Positions 19,485 to 28,345 of a stretch of 64,000 nt of DNA are shown here, one piece after another. The first letter of the stretch is position 1. Each line of letters opens with the position of its first letter. Origin of the DNA: Sulfitobacter sp. OXR-159 (GTDB lineage: Bacteria > Pseudomonadota > Alphaproteobacteria > Rhodobacterales > Rhodobacteraceae); assembly GCF_034377145.1 (NCBI RefSeq), contig NZ_CP139707.1:691001-755000 (forward strand), given 5' to 3'. Position numbers and translations under genes: made by a program. Under the pieces are notes generated by a model. It saw only the letters and a program-made list of their open reading frames with translations, made no database searches and was not told the DNA's origin.

Positions 19485-19674
19485 GCGAAACCCCTTATCT
19501 ACCCGGCGCAGCGGGGCGGAACGCGGCCCTTTTTGGGCGCGGACTGACAGGTAATTCGCCATGTTCTGCCGGAATTGTCAAAATATCCGGGATATTCACA
19601 GCCTATCCCGCGCCAATTTCGGCTAAAATCGCGGTATGTTTCTTGGCCCGGCTTTTGGCTGCCATATTTGCATG

Positions 19675-19712
19675 AAAACGCCCCCCGAGACGAATCAACG
19701 TCCCGAGGGGCG
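19675..19712 (-). terminator. Strong terminator of the 47-residue protein gene
   Basis: On the minus strand a 14-bp stem (arms 19699-19712 and 19679-19692, two G-U pairs) with a 6-base loop runs into TTTTC. It lies about 45 bp downstream of the small gene's stop. Confidence 0.85.
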
Positions 19713-19757
19713 GTCATTTGTACCGGACACTTTGGCGCCGGTACCGGGGGAAACTTT

Positions 19758-19901
19758 TCAGGCGGTCTTGCGGACCGGAGCGTTGCCAGCGCGCTTTGCG
19801 ATAAAGGCAGCGCGGCGCGCGCCACGCGCCCATGGCATGACGGTGTCCGTCTTTGCGGCAGTCTCGACGACGGACTTGATGAAGCGCGGGTTCTTTTTCA
19901 T
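19758..19901 (-). CDS. Small basic protein of unknown function
   Basis: A 47-residue, strongly basic protein: MKKNPRFIKSVVETAAKTDT, then VMPWARGARRAAFIAKRAGN and APVRKTA. A gaggaa Shine-Dalgarno lies 8 bp before the ATG, and a strong terminator follows, so the gene has its own translation and termination signals. I recognise no domain. The Lys/Arg-rich, Ala-rich composition would suit nucleic-acid or ribosome binding, but that is only a guess. It stands between the Hint gene and pgeF on the minus strand, with a 270-bp upstream gap that probably contains its promoter. Confidence 0.65.
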   Translation of the reverse strand: MKKNPRFIKSVVETAAKTDTVMPWARGARRAAFIAKRAGNAPVRKTA

Positions 19902-20171
19902 GGCTCGGTTCCTCTTCGGTCATGCGGGCATCGTTGGATTCACTATCGCAGTGCAATCGGGCCGGTTTTTGACGATGGGTGAGAAACTTGCGCGAATTTG
20001 ACGGCTAAGTTGGGCGCTTTGGGGCGCGTAGGCCACAATCTATAAAGTGTTTAAAATCCTACAGTTATCGCCAGATCAGGAAACAATTGAGCAAAACGGA
20101 TGCGATTGCGTCCAGTTTAGCGACAGTAATGCGGCATGAAACGGGCGACCCTCGCCCCAATCTTGCCCCGT

Positions 20172-20927
20172 TCAGAGCGTGATGGCCGAGAGCAGGCGGC
20201 CATAGTCGGCCTCTTTGGCGTGGGTCGTGCGCCGGTAGGAATAGAATCGCGTGGCGTCGGCATAGGTGCAATGCCGCGTCCATTCCGCATGACCCACACC
20301 CGCCGCGCGCAGACGGTTCAGGCCAAAGCCCGGCAAGTCGAAATGCAGACGGTCACCTTCGCCTTGGGCAAAGTAACGGGCAAACTCTGGGTCGGCGCTC
20401 ATGAAGTTGTCAAGAAACTCTGGCCCGACCTCATAGGCGCGCTGGCTGATCGAGGGGCCAATCACCGCAGTGATCTTTTCGCGCGTGGCGCCCAGATCAA
20501 CCATCGCATCGACGGTCGCCTCAAGTATCCCATCAAGCGCGCCGCGCCAGCCCGCATGGGCCGCGCCGACCACACCGGCCTGCGCATCCGCAAAGAGCAC
20601 GGGCTGGCAGTCAGCGGTCAGAATCGACAGGGCGATGCCGGGGGTTTTGGTCACCAGCGCATCGGCGCGGGGCTTGTCGTCGCGCGGTTCAGTCACGGTG
20701 ACGACGGTGGCAGAGTGGACCTGATGCACCCCGACAAGGTGGTCAGCGGGCAGGCCCATCGCCTCGGCGGCGCGGGCGCGGTTGATGCGCACAATCTCGG
20801 ACTGGTCCGAGCTGCCGCTGCCGCAGTTCAGCCCGGAAAACACCCCCGATGACGCGCCGCCACGGCGGGTGAAGAACCCGTGCCGCAGAGGGGCAAGCGC
20901 ATCTGATGTGAGAATTTCGAGCGTCAT
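20172..20927 (-). CDS. pgeF: Peptidoglycan editing factor / YfiH-type multicopper purine phosphorylase
   Basis: A 251-residue member of the YfiH/PgeF (laccase-domain) family. Members have purine nucleoside phosphorylase or oxidase activities and limit wrong amino acids in peptidoglycan. Metal-site segments are GVHQVHSATVV, TADCQPVLFAD (the Cys) and GAAHAGWRGAL (the His). The start overlaps the upstream methyltransferase stop by 4 bp (ATGA), so it is the last gene of an lgt-methyltransferase-pgeF unit, an order shared by many Rhodobacterales. Confidence 0.92.
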   Translation of the reverse strand: MTLEILTSDALAPLRHGFFTRRGGASSGVFSGLNCGSGSSDQSEIVRINRARAAEAMGLPADHLVGVHQVHSATVVTVTEPRDDKPRADALVTKTPGIALSILTADCQPVLFADAQAGVVGAAHAGWRGALDGILEATVDAMVDLGATREKITAVIGPSISQRAYEVGPEFLDNFMSADPEFARYFAQGEGDRLHFDLPGFGLNRLRAAGVGHAEWTRHCTYADATRFYSYRRTTHAKEADYGRLLSAITL

Positions 20928-21982
20928 ACTTCTGTCCCCGGGGGCGGGGTCTGACCTTTTTGGTAGAGCCCCATTACTTTGAACAGGTTTCCCATTTCCG
21001 CCGGGTGCGTCAACCGCCGATGTGCGGCAATGTGGCTGCCAAGCGCGTCACCGGTCAGGAGTTCGGCCAATTTCTGCGCGCGGGGGGTGATGCCCAAACG
21101 CTCAAGAAAAACGCCTTGGGTGACGACGCGGCTATGGGGGCAGGGGCTGGCGAGGGCGAGCGCCTCGAAATCGACATGAGCGGTCAGATCGGCATGGCCG
21201 GGGCTGGCCAGCGGGTCTACGGGGGCGTGGTTCGCCAAGGCTTGCAGGGTGTCGCCCAAGGCCCGCCAATCGCCATAGTCGACGATCAGCGCAGCGCCGC
21301 CATGGGCTGCGATGCGGCTGCCAATCTGTTGCATGATCTCTGCCGCCGGGGCGCAAAGCTCGACCAGATCGCCGTCCTTCGTATCCTCCAGCCGGTGCGT
21401 GAGGGCGGGCTGCGGGGTCACAGGCCCAAGGCCGAAGGTCAGCGCGCCCTCTGCCGCGCCGACCCGCCGCTCCGCCCAGCCCGCGCCTTGGCGGATGAAC
21501 TGGCGGATCGGGAGCGCGTCAAAAAACTCGTTCGCAATCAGGAAAAGCGGCGCTTCGGGCAAGTCTGCAGCGCTATCTAACCAAGTGACGTCATGGCCTT
21601 GCAACGTCTCACGCTGCACGTCGCGCAGAGCGGGGGAGGCTTCGACCAGCGTAATCTTCGCAGCCGCCAGAAATCCCGGCACCTGCGCGCAGGCGCGCAG
21701 CATATCGGCCATCAATGTGCCGCGCCCCGGCCCAAGCTCGGCCAACGTGAAAGGCGCGGGCGCACCCTGATCCAGCCAGCTTTGCGCCAGCGACAGGCCG
21801 ATCAACTCGCCAAACATCTGGCTGATCTCCGGCGCCGTTATGAAATCCCCCTCTGCGCCAAAGGGCGCGCGGGTCGTGTAATAGCCCCAGTCGGGATGCA
21901 GCAGGCATGACTGCATATAATCGTCCAGCCGCATCGGCCCTTCCAAGGCGATCCGCGCCAGCAGATGGTCCTTCAGGCTCAT
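20924..21982 (-). CDS. SAM-dependent methyltransferase, MidA/NDUFAF7 (DUF185) family
   Basis: A 352-residue protein. The N-terminal [20 protein letters not shown] and [20 protein letters not shown] are family hallmarks. The SAM-binding motif is [16 protein letters not shown] (about 80-95), followed by [16 protein letters not shown]. Mitochondrial homologues methylate an arginine of complex I; in bacteria the target is unproven. The ATG at 21982 overlaps the lgt stop by 4 bp and its own stop overlaps the pgeF start, so all three genes are translationally coupled. Confidence 0.9.
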   Translation of the reverse strand: MSLKDHLLARIALEGPMRLDDYMQSCLLHPDWGYYTTRAPFGAEGDFITAPEISQMFGELIGLSLAQSWLDQGAPAPFTLAELGPGRGTLMADMLRACAQVPGFLAAAKITLVEASPALRDVQRETLQGHDVTWLDSAADLPEAPLFLIANEFFDALPIRQFIRQGAGWAERRVGAAEGALTFGLGPVTPQPALTHRLEDTKDGDLVELCAPAAEIMQQIGSRIAAHGGAALIVDYGDWRALGDTLQALANHAPVDPLASPGHADLTAHVDFEALALASPCPHSRVVTQGVFLERLGITPRAQKLAELLTGDALGSHIAAHRRLTHPAEMGNLFKVMGLYQKGQTPPPGTEV

Positions 21983-22863
21983 GCCTGCCGCCGCGCCCGA
22001 ATGATCAAAAAGATGCCTACGGCGATCATCGGCAGCGACAGGATCTGCCCCATGGTCAGCCCCCAGCCGCCGATATGCCACGCCAGCCCCAGTGGGTTGC
22101 CGGGGGTGACGAATTGCGCATCTGGCTGGCGCAGGAACTCAACCGCGAAACGTGCCGCGCCATAGCCCGCAAGGAAGGTGCCGCCGATCAGGCCGGGCAT
22201 TTTCAGCGCGCCGCGTTTCCATGCCATCCAGATCAGCACGCCGCCCAAGACTAGCCCCTCCAGCAGCGCCTCATAGAGTTGCGAGGGGTGCCGGGCGCAG
22301 ATGCCGGCCACGTCGGGGCAGAACTGCGCTGCCTCGCCGGGGAAGGCCACGCCCCAAGGCAGATCGGTCGGACGGCCCCAGAGCTCGGCGTTGATGAAAT
22401 TCGCCAGCCGCCCCAGAAACAGGCCCGGCGCCAACCCCAAACACACCATATCTCCGGTTGAAATCACCGGGATGCGATGCCGCCAAGTATAGAAGAGCCC
22501 GGCCAGAATGACCCCAAGCGCCCCACCATGGAAGGACATGCCGCCCTCCCAAAGCTGCAAGATGGCGGCGGGGTTCGACAGGTAATAGGCCGGTTGGTAA
22601 AACAGCACATAGCCCAACCGCCCGCCAAGGATCACGCCCAGAATAACCCAAAAGAGCAGGTCCTCGACCTGACCGGGCTTCATGACGGGCGTGTCATTCT
22701 TCCACAGTTGTGGGCGTTTGACCGCCGCGGTGGCGATGCGCCAGCCCAGCAGAATGCCCACGATATAGGCCAGCGCATACCAGCGCAGCGCGAAGGTGGC
22801 ACCAAACAGGTTAACCGAAAAGATTTCCGGCGCGATATCGGGGAAGGGGAGCATGGCTATCAT
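21979..22863 (-). CDS. lgt: Prolipoprotein diacylglyceryl transferase
   Basis: A 294-residue inner-membrane enzyme that transfers diacylglycerol from phosphatidylglycerol to the lipobox Cys of prolipoproteins. About seven hydrophobic helices are visible, with the Lgt signature [20 protein letters not shown], a preceding [12 protein letters not shown], and [13 protein letters not shown]. The start is ATG 22863 (MIAMLPFPD) or 22854; neither has a strong Shine-Dalgarno, and longer extensions run into the divergent ubiK region. First gene of the three-gene minus-strand unit. Confidence 0.95.
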   Translation of the reverse strand: MIAMLPFPDIAPEIFSVNLFGATFALRWYALAYIVGILLGWRIATAAVKRPQLWKNDTPVMKPGQVEDLLFWVILGVILGGRLGYVLFYQPAYYLSNPAAILQLWEGGMSFHGGALGVILAGLFYTWRHRIPVISTGDMVCLGLAPGLFLGRLANFINAELWGRPTDLPWGVAFPGEAAQFCPDVAGICARHPSQLYEALLEGLVLGGVLIWMAWKRGALKMPGLIGGTFLAGYGAARFAVEFLRQPDAQFVTPGNPLGLAWHIGGWGLTMGQILSLPMIAVGIFLIIRARRQA

Positions 22864-22957
22864 GGTGCTGATTGAACAAGGCCGCGCGGGGAAGTCAACC
22901 TTGCGAGTAAGGGCTTCGCGCCCCATATAGAGGCTAACAAACCTCCGGAGGCCAGAC

Positions 22958-23200
22958 ATGCAGACCCGTAACAAGTTTTTCGATGACGTATCACAGATGA
23001 TGACAAACGCGATGGGCGTCGCCCAAGGTGCCAAGGATGAGGCCGAGACTGCCATGAAGGGCATGCTCGACCGTTGGCTCGCTGATCGTGATTTTGTCAC
23101 CCGCGAAGAATTCGACGCGGTGCGTGCCATGGCGCAAAAGGCCCGCGAAGAGAACGAAGCGCTGAAAGTGCGGCTCGACAAGCTCGAAACCAAGGGCTGA
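22958..23200 (+). CDS. ubiK: UbiK family accessory factor (BMFP domain)
   Basis: An 80-residue helical protein matching UbiK/YqiC, a ubiquinone-biosynthesis accessory factor and membrane-fusogenic coiled-coil trimer. It begins [20 protein letters not shown] and has the C-terminal coiled coil [20 protein letters not shown] continuing into [15 protein letters not shown] Shine-Dalgarno is well spaced before the ATG. Divergent from lgt. A GCCGCCCC/GGGGCGGC hairpin without a clear U-tract (23228-23250) follows and may terminate it. Confidence 0.88.
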   Translation: MQTRNKFFDDVSQMMTNAMGVAQGAKDEAETAMKGMLDRWLADRDFVTREEFDAVRAMAQKAREENEALKVRLDKLETKG

Positions 23201-23325
23201 GGCCCGAGCCCAGGCCAAATCTGATCTGCCGCCCCCAAGGTTGGGGCGGCGATCCTCCGCGCCGACAGAGGCTAATCTTGCCCCGGCGCAGCACCTCTCT
23301 CCAAATTGTAGACGTTTTCCGCGAT

Positions 23326-23374
23326 TTACCCACAAGTTATTGCGGTTATCCCCTATCAATTGTGGTTATCCCCA
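23326..23374 (+). repeat. 20-bp-phased DnaA-box-like repeats upstream of ybjN-like gene
   Basis: TTACCCACA (23326-23334), TTATCCCCT (23346-23354) and TTATCCCCA (23366-23374) lie exactly 20 bp apart. The last two belong to 15-mers, ATTGCGGTTATCCCC and ATTGTGGTTATCCCC, differing at one base. The first and third each differ by one base from the DnaA box TTATCCACA. They sit in a 311-bp gap between ubiK and the ybjN-like gene. That gap also holds the post-ubiK hairpin and a CCACG/CGTGG hairpin near 23475-23492. Confidence 0.5.
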
Positions 23375-23511
23375 AGAAAAACCTTGCCAGACTGTTCCGC
23401 TAGAAGCACCATATCTTGTATAGGTGATGTGAACCTACACGCCTATTTGTGCAGGCTTCCATGAATGGTGGGCCACGTCCCGCCCCGTGGAACAGATTGA
23501 GAGGTGGCGAA

Positions 23512-24012
23512 ATGGCCCTGTCCGAGCATTACCTTGAAGAAGACGTTCACCCGATTGATATCGTTGAAAATATCGCGGCGCACCATGATTGGGAGTTCGA
23601 CCGCGTGGCGGATGACCAGATCGCCATGGCTGTCGAAGGGCAATGGCGAACATATTCGATAACGCTGGCATGGTCTGCCTATGACGAAACGCTGCGCCTG
23701 ATTTGCACCTTCGAGATGGAGCCGCCTGCCGAAAAACTTCCGCAGCTTTACGAATTGTTAAACCTCGTCAACGATCAATGCTGGGCGGGGGCGTTCAGTT
23801 TCTGGCCGGATCAGCAGTTGATGGTCTACCGTTACGGCTTGGTGCTGGCCGGTGGGCAGGTCGCGGGGCCAGAGCAGATTGATACGATGATCGGTGCCGC
23901 TGTCATGAGCGCCGAACGCTACTACCCCGCGCTGCAATTGCTCGTCTGGGGCGATCAAACCCCCAAGGCCGCGATGGATGTCGCCATTGCAGAGGCTTAC
24001 GGCCGGGCGTAA
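23512..24012 (+). CDS. YbjN domain-containing protein (type III secretion chaperone-like fold)
   Basis: A 166-residue acidic cytoplasmic protein. It reads MALSEHYLEEDVHPIDIVEN, then the YbjN core with WRTYSITLAWSAYDETLRLI and LNLVNDQCWAGAFSFWPDQ. The family resembles type III chaperones; E. coli YbjN overexpression affects motility and stress, but molecular function is unknown. The ATG at 23512 follows gaggtg; an upstream in-frame ATG lacks similarity. First gene of a run with proC, csaA and a hydroxyacid dehydrogenase, 31 bp before proC. Confidence 0.85.
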   Translation: MALSEHYLEEDVHPIDIVENIAAHHDWEFDRVADDQIAMAVEGQWRTYSITLAWSAYDETLRLICTFEMEPPAEKLPQLYELLNLVNDQCWAGAFSFWPDQQLMVYRYGLVLAGGQVAGPEQIDTMIGAAVMSAERYYPALQLLVWGDQTPKAAMDVAIAEAYGRA

Positions 24013-24043
24013 CAAAGTCCCCGAACAACTTCGGGGGATGACG

Positions 24044-24859
24044 ATGAAAGACGGCAGAGTGGCGCGCGACGGCTTGGTTTTGCTGGGCTGTGGCAAAATG
24101 GGATCGGCCATGTTGGAAGGCTGGCTGGCAAAGGGACTGCCTGCAAGCTCGGTTTGGGTGGTGGACCCCAAGCCCTCCGATTGGCTGCAAAGCACGGGCG
24201 TGAACCTGAACGCCGATCTGCCTGCTGCGCCAGCGGTGGTGCTGGTGGCGGTCAAGCCGCAGATGATGGCGGATGCGCTGCCGACGCTTCAGGCGATGGG
24301 CAATGGGGAGACGCTTTTCGTCAGCGTCGCGGCGGGCACCACCATCGGCTATTTCGAAAGCGTCCTCGGCGGCGACACACCCATCGTTCGGGCCATGCCC
24401 AATACCCCCGCTGCCATTTCCAAAGGGATCACCGCCATCGTTGGCAACGCCAAGGCGGGCAGCCGGTCTTTGGATGAGGCTGAGACCCTGCTCAGTGCCG
24501 TGGGCGAGATTGTGCGTCTGTCGGAAGAGGCGCAGATCGACGCGGTCACGGGGGTCAGCGGCTCGGGCCCGGCCTATGTCTTTCACATGATCGAATGCAT
24601 GGCCGCCGCCGGTGTGGCACAAGGCTTGCCCGAAGAACTGGCCATGCAATTGGCCAAGGCGACCGTGGCCGGGGCAGGGGCGCTGGCGATGCAGGCCGAA
24701 GAAGACCCCGCCCAGCTTCGCGTCAACGTGACCAGCCCCAATGGCACCACCCAAGCGGCGCTTGAGGTGCTGATGGATGAGGCCGAAGGCTTCCCGCCCT
24801 TGTTGAAACGCGCTGTGGCCGCTGCCGCAGACAGATCGCGGGAGTTGGCCAATGGCTGA
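24044..24859 (+). CDS. proC: Pyrroline-5-carboxylate reductase
   Basis: A 271-residue NAD(P)H-dependent reductase, last step of proline synthesis. It has the Rossmann motif LVLLGCGKMGSAML at the N-terminus, VLVAVKPQMM, the VRAMPNTPAAI segment and the C-terminal ProC signature VSGSGPAYVFHMIE plus VTSPNGTTQAALEV. The ATG at 24044 is preferred over 24038 because of better spacing from the GGGGG Shine-Dalgarno. It overlaps csaA by 8 bp. Confidence 0.96.
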   Translation: MKDGRVARDGLVLLGCGKMGSAMLEGWLAKGLPASSVWVVDPKPSDWLQSTGVNLNADLPAAPAVVLVAVKPQMMADALPTLQAMGNGETLFVSVAAGTTIGYFESVLGGDTPIVRAMPNTPAAISKGITAIVGNAKAGSRSLDEAETLLSAVGEIVRLSEEAQIDAVTGVSGSGPAYVFHMIECMAAAGVAQGLPEELAMQLAKATVAGAGALAMQAEEDPAQLRVNVTSPNGTTQAALEVLMDEAEGFPPLLKRAVAAAADRSRELANG

Positions 24860-25190
24860 GATCACTTTTGACGATTTTCTCAAGGTCGACATTCGCGTCG
24901 GCACCGTGACTCGGGCCGAAGCCTTTCCCGAAGCGCGCAAACCGGCGATCAAACTCTGGGTGGATTTCGGCGCTGAGATCGGGGAGCGTAAGACCTCTGC
25001 CCAGATCACGGCGCATTATACACCCGAAACGCTGGTGGGGCGGCAGGTCATGGCCGTGGTGAACTTCCCCGCGCGCCAGATCGGGCCTTTCATGTCCGAG
25101 GTGCTGGTGCTTGGCCTACCGGATAAGGACGGAGAGATCGTGCTGTTGTCGCCCGATCAAAAAGTGCCCGAAGGAGGGCGGATGCATTGA
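24852..25190 (+). CDS. csaA: tRNA-binding domain protein CsaA
   Basis: A 112-residue OB-fold (EMAP II-like) protein with FDDFLKVDIRVGTVTRAEAF, FGAEIGERKTSAQIT, VNFPARQIGPFMSEVLVLG and a C-terminal VPEGGRMH, all standard for CsaA, a homodimeric tRNA-binding and chaperone-like protein. Overlaps proC by 8 bp and the next gene by 4 bp, so it is translated from the same operon. Confidence 0.94.
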   Translation: MAEITFDDFLKVDIRVGTVTRAEAFPEARKPAIKLWVDFGAEIGERKTSAQITAHYTPETLVGRQVMAVVNFPARQIGPFMSEVLVLGLPDKDGEIVLLSPDQKVPEGGRMH

Positions 25191-26137
25191 AAAAGATACT
25201 GATTGCCAGACCCTTGCCCAAAGAGGTCACTAGCACCTTCACGGGCTGCGAAGTAACCGTTCGCGAGGAAACCGCGCCCCTCTCGGCCGCGGAAATGCGC
25301 GCGGCTTTGCGCGACTATGACGGGGTAATGCCGACCTTGGGGGATGTATTCTCGGCCGAAGTCTTTGCCGATGTGCCCGTTCCGCGCTGCAAGATCCTCG
25401 CGAATTTCGGCGTTGGGTATAACCATATCGACGCCGCCGCGGCCCGCGCCGCGGGGGTGGAGGTGACCAACACCCCCGGCGCCGTCACCGATGCCACGGC
25501 GGATGTCGCCATGACACTCATGCTGATGTCCGCCCGCCGTGCCGCCGAAGGGGAGCGGCTGGTCCGCTCGGGCGCATGGGAAGGGTGGCACCCGACGCAG
25601 ATGCTGGGGCTGCACCTGACCGGCAAGCGGGTCGGCATCGTCGGCATGGGCCGGATCGGGCAGGCCATCGCGCGGCGGTGTCACTATGGGTTCGAGATGC
25701 AGGTCAGTTATTTTAACCGCAGTGAGAAAGACCTCGATTTCCCCGCTTCCCGTGTCGAAAGCCTGACTGCGCTGGTCGAAGCCGTAGATGTGCTTGTTAT
25801 TGCCGTGCCCGGCGGCGGCGAGACACGGCATTTGATTGATGAAACCGTGCTCGGGGCGATGCAGCCCCATGCCCATCTGATCAACATCGCCCGCGGCGAT
25901 GTGGTGCAGGAGGCCGCATTGATCGAAGCACTGCAAGCGGGGCGCATCGGCGGCGCGGGTTTGGATGTCTATGAATTTGAACCAAAAGTCCCGCAGGCGC
26001 TGCGCGATCTCGACAATGTTGTGCTGCTGCCGCATCTGGGCACGGCGGCGCATGAGGTCCGCGTCGATATGGGGCTGATGGCTGTGGCCAATCTACAAGC
26101 CTTCATTGACGGAGAGACCCCGCCGAACCGAGTTTAA
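25187..26137 (+). CDS. D-isomer-specific 2-hydroxyacid dehydrogenase
   Basis: A 316-residue NAD(P)-dependent enzyme of the glyoxylate/hydroxypyruvate reductase type. It shows the dinucleotide motif VGIVGMGRIGQAIARR (about 147-162), the substrate-binding NFGVGYNHID, catalytic Arg in INIARGDVVQ, Glu in YEFEPKVP and His in LLPHLGTAA. It starts at TTG 25187 within the csaA stop, supported by ggagg 9 bp upstream and by the family-typical MKKILIARPLP. Convergent with tdk, overlapping by 4 bp. Exact substrate uncertain. Confidence 0.88.
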   Translation: MKKILIARPLPKEVTSTFTGCEVTVREETAPLSAAEMRAALRDYDGVMPTLGDVFSAEVFADVPVPRCKILANFGVGYNHIDAAAARAAGVEVTNTPGAVTDATADVAMTLMLMSARRAAEGERLVRSGAWEGWHPTQMLGLHLTGKRVGIVGMGRIGQAIARRCHYGFEMQVSYFNRSEKDLDFPASRVESLTALVEAVDVLVIAVPGGGETRHLIDETVLGAMQPHAHLINIARGDVVQEAALIEALQAGRIGGAGLDVYEFEPKVPQALRDLDNVVLLPHLGTAAHEVRVDMGLMAVANLQAFIDGETPPNRV

Positions 26138-26715
26138 CCGTCACCCACGGCGGCGCGCCAGTGTTTGCGGCAGAGTGAGACATAGGTCTCGTTCCCGCCG
26201 ATCTGCACCTGTGCGCCATCCCGCATCGCTTGCCCTTCGGCGTCGCGGCGGACGACCATCGTGGCTTTCTTCCCACAATGGCAAATGGTGCGCACTTCGC
26301 GCATCTCATCGGCCAGCGCGAGCAGCGTGGCCGAGCCGGGGAAAAGCTCACCCCGGAAATCGACCCGCAGCCCAAAACACATGATCGGCACGCCCAAATC
26401 ATCCACCGCGCGGGCCAGTTGCCAGACCTGCTCAACCTCAAGAAACTGCGCCTCATCGACAAAGATACAGGCGCAGGGGCCTTGCTCTAACCGGCTTTCG
26501 ATCTTGGCCAGAAGGTCTTCGCCCGGGGCGAAGGTATCGGCCTCTTGCCCGATGCCGATGCGCGAGGCGATGCGCCCTTCGCCCGCGCGATTGTCGAACT
26601 GCGCAGTCAGCAGATAGGGCACCATCCCGCGCTCCACATAGTTATGCGCCGCCTGCAGCAGCACCGTGGATTTGCCAGCGTTCATGGTGGAGTAATTGAA
26701 GTAGAGCTTTGCCAT
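26134..26715 (-). CDS. tdk: Thymidine kinase
   Basis: A 193-residue TK1-type enzyme that phosphorylates thymidine with ATP. It begins MAKLYFNYSTMNAGKST, containing the P-loop, has the catalytic VDEAQFL segment (about 85-91) and a zinc-binding TICHCGKKA plus a C-terminal SLCRKHW. The start is ATG 26715; a longer version would add 12 unrelated residues. With cdd-deoA-deoB-upp at 47-51 kb it provides pyrimidine salvage. Confidence 0.95.
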   Translation of the reverse strand: MAKLYFNYSTMNAGKSTVLLQAAHNYVERGMVPYLLTAQFDNRAGEGRIASRIGIGQEADTFAPGEDLLAKIESRLEQGPCACIFVDEAQFLEVEQVWQLARAVDDLGVPIMCFGLRVDFRGELFPGSATLLALADEMREVRTICHCGKKATMVVRRDAEGQAMRDGAQVQIGGNETYVSLCRKHWRAAVGDG

Positions 26716-26802
26716 GGGCAGGGTGTTACGCCGCCCATGACAGCGGATCAAGATAGAAACCCCGCCTCGATCTCGCAGGCGGGCGGGGCAAGGTGCGGGC
26801 GG

Positions 26803-27927
26803 TTAACCGCGCTTTTTAACGATCACCGATCCAACGGAATAGCCCGCCCCGAAAGAGCAGATCAGCCCCGTGTCCCCGTCTTGCAGGTCATCGGAATTCT
26901 TAGCAAAAGCGATGATCGACCCAGCGGAGGAGGTGTTGGCGTAGTCTTGCAGAATGTTGGGCTGTTCGCCTAGCTCAGGCTCCCGGCCCAGCACCTTGCG
27001 CCCGATGAAATCGTTCATCGATTTGTTCGCCTGATGCAGCCAAATGCGTTTAAGGTCGTCGGACTCCAGCCCATTGTCGGCCATATGCCCGCCGATATGA
27101 TCGGCCACCATGGGCAACACTTCCTTAAACACTTTGCGCCCATTCTGCATGAACTGCATGTCGCGTCGGTCGCTCAGCCCGTCGGGGCGGGACCGGCGGA
27201 GGAAGCCATTGTTGTTTCGGATGTTGTTAGAATACTCAGTCGCGCAGCGGGTAGAGATGACATCGAAACAGGGGCCTTCGACATCTTCGGCACGCTCCAG
27301 CAGAGTGGCGGTGGCGACATCGCCAAAGATGAAGTGGCAATCCCGGTCGCGCCATTCGAGGTGAGCCGAACAAATTTCCGGGTTCACCACCAAGGCAGAG
27401 CGGATGGAGCCGGAGCGGATCATATCAGCCGCCGCCTGAATGCCGAATGTGGCCGAAGAACAGGCTACGTTCATGTCGAAGGCAAAACCCTTCACGCCCA
27501 GAAGCTCTTGAATTTCGATGGCCACGGCGGGGTAGGCGCGCTCAAGATTGGAAGCCGCGCAGATCACCGCATCCACATCATCGGCGGACTTTCGAGCGGC
27601 AGCGAGCGCCTTTTGCGCAGCATCAACCGCCATTTCCGCCATTAGGGAGGGTTCCTCATCCGCGCGCTGGCGCAGCAGGGGGTGCATGACATTGGGGTCC
27701 AACACGCCGGATTTGTCCATGACATAGCGCTGCTCAATGCCGCTGGCTTTGACGATGAACTCTTCCGAGGAATGCGCCTTGGCCTCTAGGGTGCCTGCGT
27801 CGATCGCCTCGGCATTCTCGGCGTTGTAAAGGTCGGCATAGGCGTTGAAGGCTTCGACCAGTTCGGCGTTGGTGATGGTCTGCTGAGGCGTGAAAACGCC
27901 CGTGCCGGTGATGGCGGCTTGATACAT
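26803..27927 (-). CDS. Beta-ketoacyl-ACP synthase III-type enzyme
   Basis: A 374-residue thiolase-fold condensing enzyme. The catalytic triad is visible: Cys in NVACSSATFG, His in LHQANKSMND and Asn in YANTSSAGSI. It is longer than classical FabH (about 320) because of an N-terminal insertion (about 25-60), as in FabH2-like proteins of proteobacteria that load longer or salvaged acyl chains. The acyl specificity is inferred only from this resemblance. No other fatty-acid synthesis genes are adjacent; it stands alone between tdk and the TadG module. Confidence 0.82.
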   Translation of the reverse strand: MYQAAITGTGVFTPQQTITNAELVEAFNAYADLYNAENAEAIDAGTLEAKAHSSEEFIVKASGIEQRYVMDKSGVLDPNVMHPLLRQRADEEPSLMAEMAVDAAQKALAAARKSADDVDAVICAASNLERAYPAVAIEIQELLGVKGFAFDMNVACSSATFGIQAAADMIRSGSIRSALVVNPEICSAHLEWRDRDCHFIFGDVATATLLERAEDVEGPCFDVISTRCATEYSNNIRNNNGFLRRSRPDGLSDRRDMQFMQNGRKVFKEVLPMVADHIGGHMADNGLESDDLKRIWLHQANKSMNDFIGRKVLGREPELGEQPNILQDYANTSSAGSIIAFAKNSDDLQDGDTGLICSFGAGYSVGSVIVKKRG

Positions 27928-28345
27928 CGGTGTGATCCCTTTCTCTCCAACGGCGTGGCTGGTCTACTAAAGCTGAGCAGCCCCGGTGGAATTGCAAGGG
28001 GCCGTTGTCATGGTCGGCGCACTCTGATGCAGGGGCAGCAAGGTGCAGGTTTCATACTTTAGCGAAACCGCGCGGGACTTGCCACGGCTTTGAGGTGGCA
28101 GGCGTGTGAATGCCGCTACAGTTGAAAAATTTGATCGCCTATGACGATGCGCGCTGGCTTGACTATGCAACCGGCAGGGCGCAGTGATCGCTCGTTAGCA
28201 ATCATTAATTGAACGAGAACAGACAGATTTTTTTTGAGGGCGGCGGCCATTTCGGCGCGTGATTTACAGGTCCATCAATGACGGATGCCGCAGCCTAGAG
28301 CACAGAATTTGCTCACGAATTCAACCTCCGAAAAAGAGAGGTGTC
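27928..28345. other. 418-bp intergenic region between KAS III gene and tadG
   Basis: Divergent spacer holding the promoters of both flanking genes, though no convincing -35/-10 pair could be fixed. Visible elements are a CTCGTT (28191-28196) / AACGAG (28212-28217) inverted repeat around an AT-rich centre, and a run of eight or nine T at about 28228-28235. No conserved ORF or RNA gene was recognised. Confidence 0.4.

Noticed and set aside
19902..20171. tRNA or small RNA gene in the gap before pgeF's 3' end
   Set aside because: No cloverleaf or recognisable RNA signature was seen; the gap probably just holds the promoter of the 47-residue protein gene.
23326..23374. Replication origin (oriC)
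   Set aside because: DnaA-box-like repeats are present, but there is no AT-rich unwinding element, no dnaA/dnaN, parAB, gidA or hemE gene nearby. Reported only as a phased repeat.
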